A stretch of 64,000 bases of DNA from Absidia repens (lineage: Eukaryota; Mucoromycota; Mucoromycetes; Mucorales; Cunninghamellaceae): assembly GCA_002105175.1 (NCBI GenBank), contig MCGE01000020.1, positions 372,001-436,000 on the forward strand, read 5' to 3'. Position numbers and translations under genes: made by a program. The notes below the pieces were generated by a model. It was not told where the DNA came from. It saw only the letters and a program-made list of their open reading frames with translations, and did no database searches. Positions 48,495-59,698 of this stretch are shown piece after piece. Every line of letters starts with the position of its first letter. The stretch's first letter is position 1.

Positions 48495-48959
48495 TGACGC
48501 ACACAACAACACACCCCTTCCCAATCATTCTTCCTGTAGTTATATAGTTTGTTAGTTTTCTCTCTCTCTCGCCCCCCCCCCATATTTATAGTATTGTTTA
48601 TTGTATCTTCCCCCCATCCTCATTGTTATCATCATCAATAGAAGACCCTCTCCCCTATTACACAATCAAACCACACACGTCCTTGCTTTATACCGTATTC
48701 TCATAATAAACTTGTCTGTTTTGCACCTACTGTACTCCTTGACTATGAGAGCGAATTTGAAAGGCCGCCATAGGTCGGAAGCACATTGGTTTTATCATTT
48801 TGGTAGCTATAGAAAAGGGGTATTCTATGATTTATTCACGTCAAGCTATGATTACTCATGATAAAAGGTAACAGTAAGCAAGTGTTGTAAAAAAAATAGA
48901 TACGGTATTTGAAGTAATTTTGTGTGAAGATCATTCATAAATCAAACTTACCAAAAGTC

Positions 48960-50330
48960 CTTTGTTTTCTTAGGCTTTAGCATAAATTGGGATTTCAACA
49001 CATGTCTTTGCTATGGCTATGGTAAAATGGAATGCCTAACCCTTATTGAATACATGGATCAAAGTACACTGGACGTCATCAATGTGTATTTTGGATAGGG
49101 GAAAACGTAAGTGAAAATCATATAACCATCATCATTGGATGAATGATTTTTGTACAGTGGTCATCTCACTAATCTTTCCTTTACTTATTCCCAGTTGTCT
49201 CCGATCTGCCGATGGGGATGATATTTATCTTTTTAGACTATAATGGATCATTGTATCATATCAAGTAAATCTGTGGACCTCAAATCTCTGTATTTATCCA
49301 TCAAAAGTCACGCCATGGTAAGGAATCTGCAATCTCAATTCAGTTTATATATATATCTATGTTTCAAGGTAATTAAAGCCCACTTCTCATTTATTTGCTA
49401 GGAAATTACAAGTTGCATTGTATATTGGAGGTAATATCCATACAGGCCATGAAACTCATTTTCTACCTGGAGCTGACTATCTCGCGGGGAAAAAACTGAA
49501 ACAATTTATGGACAACATTTGACGAAAAACTATGCAGATGAAATCATAAGATAATGGCTGGTTCTTATTATGGTAAGCTTTTTGACCAACCGATTACAAA
49601 ACAAAACACTTGACGATTAAGCTTTACCTTTTTATTTATTTATTATCAGTAGGACCTTTTTTATTGTTCCTTCGCCCTGAACCAAAAAAGAAAAACTCTG
49701 CTTTTGCGCATCAAGACACCAGCAACAAAAAGGCAGGTGATACAAAAAAAAGGTGTGGAACAACTGATGACTGACATGATTGACCAATCCTCTGGGAAGG
49801 ACTAGTTTTATTTAATGCAATGGTCAAGGGGTAAGTGAAAAAAATAAAAAATAAGATTTGGTGACAGCTGCAGTGACACGAATGTTTGATTTGGTTCTGC
49901 GACTCAACGTCTTTTCTTTTTTTGGTGATTAGTACGAAGACAGAAATCGTGACTGGAGGACGACCTTTTGGCCCTGACTTTTTTTGTGATTTTTTTTTTT
50001 GTATGATAAAGGAAGATTTGGTTCTCAAACGTCTCAATTATGGTTAGTGATGAATATGGGAACGAAAATAAAAAAAAGGCCATGCAATAGGTACATTGAA
50101 TTCAGACGAAATCACAAAGGGGCAAGGTATTATTAAAAAAAAAAAAAAAAAGAATGCATGGAAGGAATATACATATCAACTAATACATCAATGAACTAAA
50201 AAACACTTTTTTTTAATCCTACATATGATAGTTGCGGGACGACGATACAATAGGGTGACTGGATCAAAGGCTGGATTGGTTTTTTAGTTATATTTATCTC
50301 GTGCTCGATTAGTTTTTATTGTTTTTGATC
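48960..50330 (+). pseudogene. Decayed multi-exon gene, family unknown
   Basis: Coding-like pieces separated by intron-like spacers with GTAAGT-type starts and ...CAG/TAG ends, but interrupted by stops and frame changes. Readable peptides on the plus strand: NWDFNTCLCYGYGKMECL and TLIEYMDQSTLDVINVYFG (48985-49096, then TAG); LRSADGDDIYLFRL (49198-49240, then TAA); KLQVALYIGGNIHTGHE with THFLPGADYLAGKKL (49402-49500, then TGA); PATKRQVIQKKGVEQL with MTDMIDQSSGKD (49718-49805); and IVTGGRPFGPDFF (about 49946-49985). The order and spacing suggest one gene that has lost function. I cannot name the family. Nonsense-free reconstruction was not attempted. Confidence 0.45.
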
Positions 50331-50490
50331 ACTTTATTATATTTTAATAAACGAACCACATCATCATTTTTAAAATCATTCTTTTATTGTCTTTGTATGA
50401 AATGCCTTTTTGTTTTGATTGAAATTCTTCTTTTTTTGTCAGTGATTGTCTTTTAGAACGAGGTACAAGGAACCATCCTGCTTTGTGTCA

Positions 50491-50576
50491 CTATCCTCTT
50501 TTGAGAAAAGCGACTTTCTGCAAAACCGGATCTTGAATGTTAACTTCCAAGTTGGCGTCTAGTGCTGGGTTTCTTG
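50491..50576 (-). other. Possible orphan 3'-terminal exon
   Basis: Minus strand, after a ctttcag acceptor: a 27-codon frame with the protein-like sequence RNPALDANLEVNIQDPV continuing LQKVAFLKRG and ending in TAG. No matching upstream exon was found, so it may be a relic. Confidence 0.3.
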
Positions 50577-51379
50577 CTGAAAGTGAATACGAAAAAGGGA
50601 TCTAAATCAATTGAGGGATATATATAAAACAAAAAAAAAAGAAGAACGAGAGACATGTAAACAGTATGCGCAATAACCGAAACAACAATAACAACAATGA
50701 TGGTGATTATGCTAATCTATCAATAGGGTCAATTGTTTGGAAGGACACACCATTTCACACTATCAGGTACGACATAAAGAAAACAACAATAATCAACATT
50801 CATCAGATAGGCTAATAATAATAATAAGAGACATAAAAAAAGATCAACTGATTGTGGTGCGTAACCAACATAAGGTTTGTGTTTTTATTATAATGTTTGT
50901 TCCCCGCTCCATAATCCCATCCCTTATACCACATACATACACAAAAAACATATAAAAAAAAAATCATCATCAAGAGCCCGAAAAAAAACTATACTAAATA
51001 AAGTAGGAATCATATATATATAAAACTAAAACATCACATCAACAATAACACATGGGAATGGGGGAAGAAAGGGAATAAATATCAAACAATAGATTGACAG
51101 TAAAAAAAAAAAAAGAGAAGTTGGAGGAGAAAGAAAGACAAAAAAAAAACAAAAAAAAACGTGATATACAATAAAAAAAAAACGTGAACTTCCAATTGTC
51201 AATAAAGACAAGAAAGGAGGGGAAGGGTATGGGTGTTTTTGCAAAAAAAAAAAAAAAAAAAAAAAGTTAAAAATAAAACAATGACAAATGATAAAAAAAA
51301 TGCAAATGGGGGTAGTCAAAAAGAATCAATGAAGAGCACAAAAGTTAACCAGGAGCACCAAGAAAGAGAGAAAGAGAGA
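50577..51379. other. 3' flank of HMG gene
   Basis: Low-complexity AT-rich sequence with A runs (51101-51112, 51243-51264). On the minus strand TTTAGTATAGTTTTTTTTC and GATGTTTTAGTTTTATAT resemble the 3'-UTR motif. No gene seen. Confidence 0.55.
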
Positions 51380-53213
51380 TCACATTTTTTTCAATTTCTT
51401 CTGGATTCTTGAAGTGTCCATGTCATTTGACAAACGAGGAAGACGGTATAAACCTTGATGAGAAGCCGCCACAGGAGGAACGGAAGACGCAGAAGGAGGC
51501 GTGGAAGGAGTCACGGAGGAGGATTGTGTCGTTACTGGCTGAGAAGGAGGAGGAGGAGCAGGAGGATGGATGGTGGCAGTGACCGTGGTGGCACGTTTAG
51601 GACAATAACGATATTCGGGGAACGCTTCCTTGTGAGCTTGTTTTTCTTGTTCCGCCAATTGATGCCATGGCCGTTTTTCATTTTCAGATAACAATGACCA
51701 GCGCCGTGATGCCCGCCTAGCGTGATAATAATAATGATAATAATAACGACAATAATAATAAAAAAAAAATATTCACATGTCAGTCATCGATGGGAAAGCA
51801 ATATAGAATAATAAAAATGCAATCAATCTTTGCCCCCGCCGTCACCGCCGTCACCGTCGCTAGTGTTGCCCTCCCCCCTTTTTTTTTGATTGATTGATTG
51901 TATGGGTCACCTACTTTGAGATTTCTTCGGCTCGTAAGGTTGGGTCCTGTGTCTTCAAAGCTTGACCATAATGACATCGGAACTAATAAAAAAAAAACGA
52001 GGTTAGCTCATTTGTCACATCTTGGATAGATGAAGTTCATTTTAAATGTGTCACTTACATGAATCCAAGCATTCCGAGGGCGTTTGATGTGAGCGTTCTT
52101 GGTTAAAAACATGCTTTGATCCACTTGCTTCTTGTCATCGTCAGGTTTCCTCCGAGAATGTTCAAGATCACCACCGGAAGCCGCTTGTTGAGTGGTCGCT
52201 GGAGATGGAGAGGAAGGTGAGGACAAGGTCGATGCTGCTACAGATGAAGGCGATGTATGCAAGTTGGCGGCAGAAGCACAGGCAGCAGCCAAAGTGGGTG
52301 ACGTACATGAATCTTGACCTTGAAAGGGAAATAATGGAGCGGATGATGACACAGAGTGAGTAGTGGAAATAGGTGTTGCTTGATTGTGAATTTTTCTTTT
52401 CTTGGTATTGCTGAAATGTTGTTGTTGCTGCTGGTTGGTGCTATTATTTGGTCTATGATATTGTTGATGCAAAGTGGTAGGGGATGACGATGCCGATGAG
52501 CTGGGAGTAGAAGGGTATCGTCCAATGTCAGTAATGCTGCTGCCTGTGCTTAATGTTGCCGAGGTAGTAGAAGTAACCGTAGATCGAATATAGTCCACTG
52601 ATTGTGAATGAGACCGTCGAGGTAAAGGTGAATAAATGCTTGGATGCTGATGAGAATGAGTAAGGGCAGGAGCAGTAGCACGTCTCGCTGGAAAGGATAC
52701 CAAAGGAGGAGACAAAAGGTGAAACAATTGAGGCCGAATTTTGGAAGTAGCATTCAATTCGTAGACTTGAGGTGTTGGTTCCAGATACGCCGGTAATGCA
52801 TCCTTTTGTTTCTTTGGTGACGCTGGTGAAGGTGGACCGTCATCTAAATATTAGGAAATTCAAAATGTTTAAAAACAATTGATCGAGTCCCTTAATCTTT
52901 TTTTTTCCCGTACTGGCATATATAAAACACGTATCCTTTTCATTGTAGATACAAATAAAAGAATAATACACATACCCTCCCCCCTTCAAAAAAAACAACA
53001 AAAGAAAAAAAACAAAGAATATAAAATATGCTTACCTAAAGTGAGATGACGTCCATAGTTTGACAACTCAGGAATAGGTGGCAAATCAGCAGGTGATGCT
53101 GATGGTGGAGGTGTTGGTACAGCAGCTGGGTAATAAGGTGAGTCTGGCATCAATGGGGCTGCTACCGGGCTGATCATTGTAGTCGACGACATAAGGGCAC
53201 TAGGTCGATGCAT
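51380..53213 (-). CDS. HMG-box (MATA_HMG-type) DNA-binding protein
   Basis: Four exons, complement of 51380..51716, 51915..51982, 52059..52843, 53036..53213; 455 aa. The HMG box, split by two introns, begins IKRPRNAWIH (residues 312-321), continues FRCHYGQALKTQDPTLRAEE and ISK, then RASRRWSLLSENEKRPW and AEQEKQAHKEAFPEYRY, ending near 385. RPRNAWI followed by a three-helix pattern is the sequence-specific MATA_HMG/SOX type that bends DNA. Everything before the box is Ser/Pro/Thr/Gln-rich and probably disordered, and the tail is Pro-rich. Such proteins regulate mating or development in fungi; the Mucorales sex locus gene is also of this type, but no triose-phosphate transporter or RNA helicase lies next to it here, so it is probably a different HMG regulator. 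Confidence 0.88.
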
Positions 53214-54636
53214 TGGTGGTGGTATAAAATGATATATTTATAAACGGGTGAATAAGTGACCAAAATAAGAGTTGAGCAGGTGGTGGGTGAGTGTAACAGT
53301 GAGATATATATATATACAAAATGAAAAATCAAATCAACAGACAAACAGAGTGGAGGGATACTAGTTTGAGTAGTTTGATAATAACAAAGAGATAATAAGG
53401 GGGGAAGAGAAGAATAGTGATGAATGAAGGTCGCAAATAAAGAGAGGGGGGAATGAATGTATTTGAGATGAAAGACACAAACAATAAAGAAAGACTGTTA
53501 ATAGTTTTTTTTTTTTTTTTTGTGATCTTTTAACAAAAAATAAAAATTAAAGAGGGAAGAAAAAGAAAAGAATAGAGATTAAAAAAAAGGCACGCTAAAA
53601 AAGAATTTACAATGATTGATGGACTGGGCCTTTAGCGGCACTTGAAACTTCGACACACTACCAAGTTTGAACTATTAAAAATCGACGCACAGGTTCCACT
53701 TGCTGGCATTCAACCCAAGAATAAAATGTTGTGTAATTACCAATATTTTTCACTTCCGTTTACCGTTAATGACATTTTTTTTTGTTTACCTTATTAAATC
53801 ACCCTATCAATGTAAGGAAAATAGATCAGTGGAATGGGATAAACAATTATGCTGGTTTTTACTTTTTTTTTCTTCAACTTAGTAGTGTTTTACAACGTGT
53901 ATCATTTTTTATAAAAAGTGAAGAATAAAAAAAAACCAACTCGGTGCCTCCCGTTAGAGCAAAATATCTGTGCTACTCAAGATGATGATTGCAAACAATG
54001 AAAAACCTACTTTATACTATCTATCTTCCGAAAATCAATGTAACATCAGACAAGTGAGAGCCCACGAAATAAACCACCCTTTTGAGCCTCCGAATAAAAA
54101 ATTTACATTGTTGGACAAAAGGAAATAATCTCGCTCTTATTCTGCCCACTCGCTCATCAACCAGAATAAAAGTGCTTTAAATAGAATCAAAGCCCTTTTC
54201 CTCCTGTAATCCAACCTTTCTTTTTCTCTTTATCTCCCCTTGAAAATCATAACTTTGTCTACTTTAATTGCCTTTCTCTTCATAAACTTGCATACTCTAT
54301 TTTTTCCTCTTGGATTTGTTCTAGGTTTTCTTCGCTGCTGATTTTTTATTCTTTGGCTATTAATAATATATGCTATTCATTGTCCCTTTTTCTTTTCTGC
54401 TGTGAGAGCATGCTGCCACTGAAAGTCTTTTGAGCATGAGGCGGAGTGCATTAGTTTCATTGTATCGATAGGCCAATGGGAAGTCTTCCTTTGACTTTTC
54501 GTTACTTTATTTAATTCCCGATTATTTTTTTTTTTGGTTCACTGAATCTTTTTTTTTTTTTTTTTTTTTTTTTGCCTTTCCCCACTTTTTTCCCCGTCTC
54601 CTTTTCCCTTTTACCGAAAATATACAACAAACAATT
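53214..54636. other. Divergent promoter region HMG / hemD
   Basis: 1.4 kb of AT-rich sequence with T runs (53503-53521, 54549-54573). A TATATATATATAC tract lies at 53305-53317. No gene recognised. Confidence 0.55.
54473..54477 (+). promoter_or_regulatory. CCAAT box upstream of hemD
   Basis: GGCCAATGGG, 160 bp before the hemD start codon, fits a CBF/Hap-type site, which controls haem and respiration genes in many fungi. Single motif only; weak evidence. Confidence 0.35.
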
Positions 54637-55443
54637 ATGCGCCTATGGTTTTTTAAAGCTCATACTGAAGAATACCAAGTGAAAACGGAACAAGCTGGCT
54701 ACGAACCTCGCTTTATTACTGTTCTCGATCAAAAATATACCAGCGATGCTTTGATTCCATTACTACAACAAGGACCATCAGCTTTGGGAATCACAGGCAT
54801 CATTATCACCTCACAACGATCGGTGACTACGCTCTCTCGAGCTAATTCAGTACTTACTAATCAACATCGTCAGGCATGGCAGGGGATCCCTTTGTACATT
54901 GTAGGTGAAACGACAACATCAAAACTCGTGCAAACACTGGATCAGCAACTCTTCTTTTTGCCCCATCAAGCACGACCGTCCATCACCACCACAGACTATG
55001 CCTCACAACTAGCCGATCACCTTGTACAACAACAACGCCAACAGCAAGATACCACCCCACCCCATTTGTTATTTTTGGCCGGGGATAAACGACGTGAAGC
55101 GTTACCGACACGATTATGCGAAGCAGGCTATCAATTGACGGAAATCCAAACCTATGAAACATGCCGTCATCCTGACCTGGCGCATCAACTCGATCATCAG
55201 CATCCATCATCTTTGGGTGACGACTGGTCCATCTTTTTCAGTCCTTCCGGTGTGGATTATCTTCTCTCCCTTCAACCACCACCGAGTAACGTCTGGCTCA
55301 CATCCACAAAAATTGCCGCCATTGGTCACACCACCGCGACTCACTTACAATCCCTTGGTTATCAAGTTCACGCTATCGCCGCCAAACCGAGTATCGCCCA
55401 TTTATTGGATGCCATTGTAGATTATGATCAGAATAGAGTTTAG
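54637..55443 (+). CDS. HEM4: Uroporphyrinogen-III synthase (haem biosynthesis)
   Basis: Intronless, 268 aa. The enzyme closes hydroxymethylbilane into uroporphyrinogen III with inversion of ring D, the fourth step of the haem pathway, in the cytosol. Sequence shows the two-domain pattern of the family: GITGIIITSQRSV near 50-62, PLYIVGETTTSKL near 90-102, LLFLAGDKRREALP near 148-161, EIQTYETC near 171-178, IFFSPSGVDYLL near 200-211, and TKIAAIGHTTATHLQSLGY near 226-244. The family is poorly conserved, but these landmarks and the length agree. GAGTTTAGTATCATG spans the stop and the first 3'-UTR bases; a T run and AATAAA lie about 40 nt further. Confidence 0.9.
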   Translation: MRLWFFKAHTEEYQVKTEQAGYEPRFITVLDQKYTSDALIPLLQQGPSALGITGIIITSQRSVTTLSRANSVLTNQHRQAWQGIPLYIVGETTTSKLVQTLDQQLFFLPHQARPSITTTDYASQLADHLVQQQRQQQDTTPPHLLFLAGDKRREALPTRLCEAGYQLTEIQTYETCRHPDLAHQLDHQHPSSLGDDWSIFFSPSGVDYLLSLQPPPSNVWLTSTKIAAIGHTTATHLQSLGYQVHAIAAKPSIAHLLDAIVDYDQNRV

Positions 55444-55456
55444 AGTTTAGTATCAT
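55439..55456 (+). promoter_or_regulatory. 3'-UTR TTTAGT motif at hemD stop
   Basis: GTTTAGAGTTTAGTATC: the stop codon TAG is itself part of the first TTTAG unit, and a TTTAGTAT follows. Confidence 0.45.
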
Positions 55457-55854
55457 GTGTCCTCCCCTTTTTTTTTTTTTTTTAATAAATCATTGTTTTT
55501 ACTTTTATCTATATATTGCATGTGTCACCAAAAATGAATCTTGATCTTGGTTGCTTTTTGTGCTATTGATGCTCATGTGAAAATTTTATAGAATATGCAT
55601 GAAGGAAAAAAATAAATAAAATGACTATTTGCTTTATTTTTGGTAGAAGGATGATAGAAAGACTATAATGGAATAGGATTATATACCTCAATCATTTCGC
55701 ATTTTGGCGGACGGTCTCTTGTGAATCCAACTGTCATGCTCTGAGCTCTGTCTAATTGGGCTTGTGTATGTGTCTGTGTATGTGTCTGTGTGCGTGTGTG
55801 TGTGTATGTGTGTGTGTGTGTGTATGTGTTAAAAAAAGTAGATGGGAGTTGGAC
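55457..55854. other. 3' flank of hemD with TG repeat
   Basis: AATAAA near 55483, then a (TG)n-rich microsatellite at about 55760-55830. No gene seen. Confidence 0.6.
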
Positions 55855-57330
55855 ACATCTGCCGTTCGCACAGTGGTAGGGCGGTTCCTTGGTGGCACCT
55901 GACTTTTGAGGGGGAATATTGTATTCATGTTTTTATTGTACCATATGCAATAAAACGAGTGAACTGGATATATATATATATATATACTACGTTCGGTCTA
56001 TTCTAGACTATTCTTTTTATAGGGAGACTGCACTGGAGTCACTGACACGGTTGATGATTATGAACATAAAAGCGGGAACACGGTCACCATTCATATAAAG
56101 TAATCTAGTAGCGTCAACTAACCGGTGGTGCTCTAAGACGAAAATAGTCATAAAGCATGGGACGGTACGATAATGCCTCATTAATATGATTGATGGTGCT
56201 CTGAGGAAAAAAGTAGTCAACGTGGATGAGCTAAGAAAGGTGTTCAATTGTATATTCTTAATAATGGCTTTATTATTATTATTATCTTATGGGCCAAAGT
56301 ATGGGTAATAAAGGGGAGATGTTATATTGAAGCATATATGGTAAATACTACGCTAAACGGTGGCTTTATTAGGATTTTATTTGTCTTGTATGGTGCATGA
56401 AGGAAACTAGTGAGGGGATCTAAAGAATGAGGAATCGGACAAATGGAAAACAATATTCTAAAGCGATGTAGTTATAAAAAAGATATTGTACTTTAAGAAT
56501 GAGGGAGAGTAGGAGGGGTCATTATAGAAAGGGGATCTATTGCACAAGAAATGGAGTTCACATATTGCATATATAAAGATGGATCACTTGTACAAGACAT
56601 GAAAGAAAATAATGAGACATTTTTCATTGAAGCACATAAAAAGAGATATTTTTATTCAAATATATACACAATATATGGGCAAACTAATACTAAACTAAGC
56701 TAATGAAGACACCAAAAGGCCAACTTTTGATGGTCCCAAATCCTAGATCCAAAATGAAAGGGGTTTCCCATGCATCTTGTAATCCCTTAGCTTAAACCCT
56801 TCTAAACTAGTCCTGACACTATTCTAAATTCAAAATTACCCTATAGAAGTCGAATGATGAAGAAAAAAATGAAGAAATAAAGTATATAATCAAAAAGAAA
56901 GAGAGCCGAAAAAATAAAAAAGACGGGGAGAGAGAAAGATAAATATTCCACGTGGGCGGCATTTAAAATATTTTCTCCCTTCGATTTTTTGTTCAAAGAG
57001 CACGAACACCATTCAACATCGTACAGTATTGGAGGGGGTCTCTTCTCATGATAGCAACTATCAGCATTCAACGTCAGTGGCATGATGATCCTCTCTTATT
57101 GTGACAGCATCCAGCATTTTTCAACAACAGTAACATAGTGTCATAGCTCTCCTTTTTTCTTTTACAGCAACCCTCACTACCACTCAATAGCAGTGCCATG
57201 GTAATTCTCGCTTATCATCGCAGCAACCTCCACCGCTCAACAACAGCATTTTCATTTTTTTTTTAAAAAAAAAAAGTGCGACCGCTACCATTCAGAGTTG
57301 GCAATATGACAGTTCTTTCCTCTTGAGACG
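55855..57330 (-). repeat. Dispersed repeat copy G
   Basis: Minus-strand copy downstream of, and in the same orientation as, the nitrilase gene. Plus-strand landmarks: GGCGGTTCCTTGG (end block of D), a TA tract at 55970-55986, ATGTTATATTGAAGC near 56320, CAAACTAATACTAAACTAAGCTAATGAAG at 56679, the core AATCCTAGATCCAAAATGAAAG and CTTCTAAACTAGTCCTGACA (56738-56820), CCACGTGGGCGG at 56949, and the ATTCAACATC modules beyond 57000. Ends approximate. Confidence 0.78.
57039..57257. repeat. Tandem ~55-bp degenerate repeat inside copy G
   Basis: Four head-to-tail units starting at 57039, 57092, 57148 and 57206 (53, 56, 58 and 52 bp), each TCTC.T..T..T...ACAGCA..C followed by a CTCAACA.CAGT.CAT-like end; a partial unit precedes them at about 56996. 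Copies B and D carry one unit each. Confidence 0.6.
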
Positions 57331-57665
57331 CACTCTCCCCGATGCCTCGCTCAAAAAATGATCATTTTGTTTCTGTCTTACAAGTCAGACATACACCTCA
57401 GTTAGCGTAATATCCATTCCCCGTGCTAGTCAAACACCCAACGCAACCTAGCCCAATGTTTTCCGTAATATACCCGAGACAACGTCAAGAAATATAAAAC
57501 TTGTACACATAGTATTTATTGTATGTTTCAAAAAAAAAAAAAGAGGAGGGAGACACCAAATTCAATATAATACAAAATAGGCTAACTACTACATAACTCT
57601 AAATAAAAAATAAGATAAAAGTAAAATCTAACACTACGAATGATATACAAAAGACCCAATCTAAT
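57331..57665. other. 3' flank of nitrilase gene
   Basis: AT-rich with an A run near 57530. On the minus strand TTTATTTAGAGTTATGTAGTAGTTAG follows the stop codon closely. No gene seen. Confidence 0.5.
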
Positions 57666-58938
57666 CTAGTTGTCGGCAGAGGGGGCAGAAGAAGAAGCAC
57701 CACCGCTTGACTTGTTAAAGTTGTTTTCAGATTCATTGACGACCAAGCCAAAGATATCGGGACGAGCATAATGGCCAATGGGGTCCAAATCCAATTTACC
57801 TTGAATGATTTCATCGAGATCCAAATCGGTCACCAACAGGCCTTCCTTTTCACGAAGGGGGCCGGCGAGGACTTGACCGAGAGGCGACACAATGGCACTT
57901 CCACCCAACGAGCGTAAAGCTTCCTTATCACCACCATCCAAATCACTACCGGCATGGCCTTCGGGGTAATCCTTTTGACGTGTGAATTGACAGGCCGACA
58001 AGACAAAGCATCGTCCTTCCATCGCCACATGTTGGATCGTCGATTGCCAGCTATCACGATGGTCCACGGTTGGCGTACAGAAGATTTGCACACCTTTGCT
58101 ATACATAAAGCTACGCAACAAGGGCATGTATGTTTCCCAACAGATCGTAGCGCCAATACGATGACCATCGCGGTTCTTTACTACGGGTAAGGTAGATCCA
58201 TCACCAAAGCCCCAGCAAAGTCGTTCCGTACCAGTTGGCATCACTATGTAGAAGGTAATGTTTAAAAATCATCCCGTTCTCTCCTCTCCCCCCAATCTCT
58301 CTGGGCTCTCTAACCGTTCCCCACGCCATCATTATGCTTTTTTGTTTTAACCCCACTTACCCTTTCTGTGTTTTCCAACATAACCCTGGTCGGGATCAAT
58401 GTAAATAACTGAGCAATACAAGGTACCTAGCAAGAAAGAAAAAAAAAAAAAAAGGAGATTGACATTTAAGTACTTTATGCTACCCTCCTCCCCGCCCTCT
58501 CATCCTGTCGTCGTCATCATACCGGTAATTTCTTCACGTTCAATCACACCCACCACCAAGAAAATATCCTTGGATTTGGACAGGTTGGCCAACCGGTCGG
58601 TCACAGGGCCAGGGACGAGAATGGCACCTTTATGGTATCTCGCAAATTCTTCACGACCTTCAGGGGTTCTTGCACCAATCACACATCCAAAGCTTGAGTT
58701 CTTGGGATACCCGCCAATGAATGCTTCACTGTATTAAAAAAAAAAAAGTAAATACACAAAATGATCTATTGATGACAAAGAGGCGGGAGGGGGGAGATAC
58801 TTGCGGGAAAACAATCAATCGGGCTTGAGCATCGCTGGCTTGATTCACATAATCTTCCAGTTTTGTCAAGGTAGCTTCCAGATCAAATTGAGGAGTACCT
58901 ACTTGAGCGACAGCAACACGAAGAGAAGATGAAGACAT
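57666..58938 (-). CDS. Nitrilase (C-N hydrolase family, branch 1)
   Basis: Four exons, complement of 57666..58243, 58361..58426, 58523..58728, 58805..58938; 327 aa. Nitrilases turn nitriles into carboxylic acids and ammonia (some relatives hydrate cyanide). The catalytic triad is complete: Glu46 in [12 protein letters not shown], Lys135 in [16 protein letters not shown], Cys170 in [11 protein letters not shown] (most relatives have CWENYMP). Further marks are [22 protein letters not shown] and [17 protein letters not shown]. Exon 1 only joins exon 2 correctly if the first intron uses a GC donor (GCAAGT): this yields VFPEAF, while the nearby GT would give VFPQ and then a stop. The C-terminus is Ser/Gly-rich. 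Substrate not predictable; cytosolic by lack of signals. Confidence 0.93.
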
Positions 58939-59295
58939 AGAGGGGATTGTGGGGAAGGTTAGAGAAATGAGAAAAAAAAAAAAAAAAGGAATAAAAGAAG
59001 CAAAGAAAATCCCACACACCCCCAGCTTTATCTTTTTTTTTTTTTTTTTTTGGTGAATCGCACCAATCCCGAAAATCCGGGGGCGATTGAATATAGTATA
59101 TTTTTTCTTTTTTATTTTCCCGACCCAAAACCCACCCAGAAAAAAAAAAGGAAAGACAAAAATGGTATAATTTTTTTTTTTTTTATTGAGGCGCAAAAGA
59201 AGCAAAGAAGGAAGTGATAATAAAAAAGAGGGGGCTGTGGACTGAATACTAAAAAAAAAAAAGAATAAAGGGAGATAAGAAAAAAAAAAAGAAAT
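58939..59295. other. Gap between minus-strand genes
   Basis: Promoter of the nitrilase gene and 3' flank of the 559-aa gene. It holds several A and T runs (58972-58987, 59033-59051, 59169-59184) and an inverted CCCGAAAATCCGGG-like stretch near 59068. No gene seen. Confidence 0.55.
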
Positions 59296-59663
59296 TTATG
59301 ATGATGGTCGTTTGTGGTGCCGTTGCGTTGCTGCTGATTTTTGGTTGGTAAAAAGACGAGTCAGGTCGTTGATGTGGGCTGGGTTGACGATATGGTGGGT
59401 TTGGCAAAACGAGCGGGCGACCACCACAGGATCGTCCAGTTTGCGAAGCGGGATCGATGTCTTGGTACCATTTTCGCGGCATTCCAGTTGAATCGATACC
59501 ACGATGGGGTTGTGTGAAGGAGGCGGCGCAGCGGTCTTGGAAGGTGCTGTCATAAACGCCGGTCTACTGATTCCATTCTGCATATAATAGTTGCGTGGTA
59601 GAGGTCGATAGATGGTGGAATACCGTTCTCTGCTCCTGTGTGCAAATCGATGCTGATGATGAT

Positions 59664-59698
<35 letters not shown>

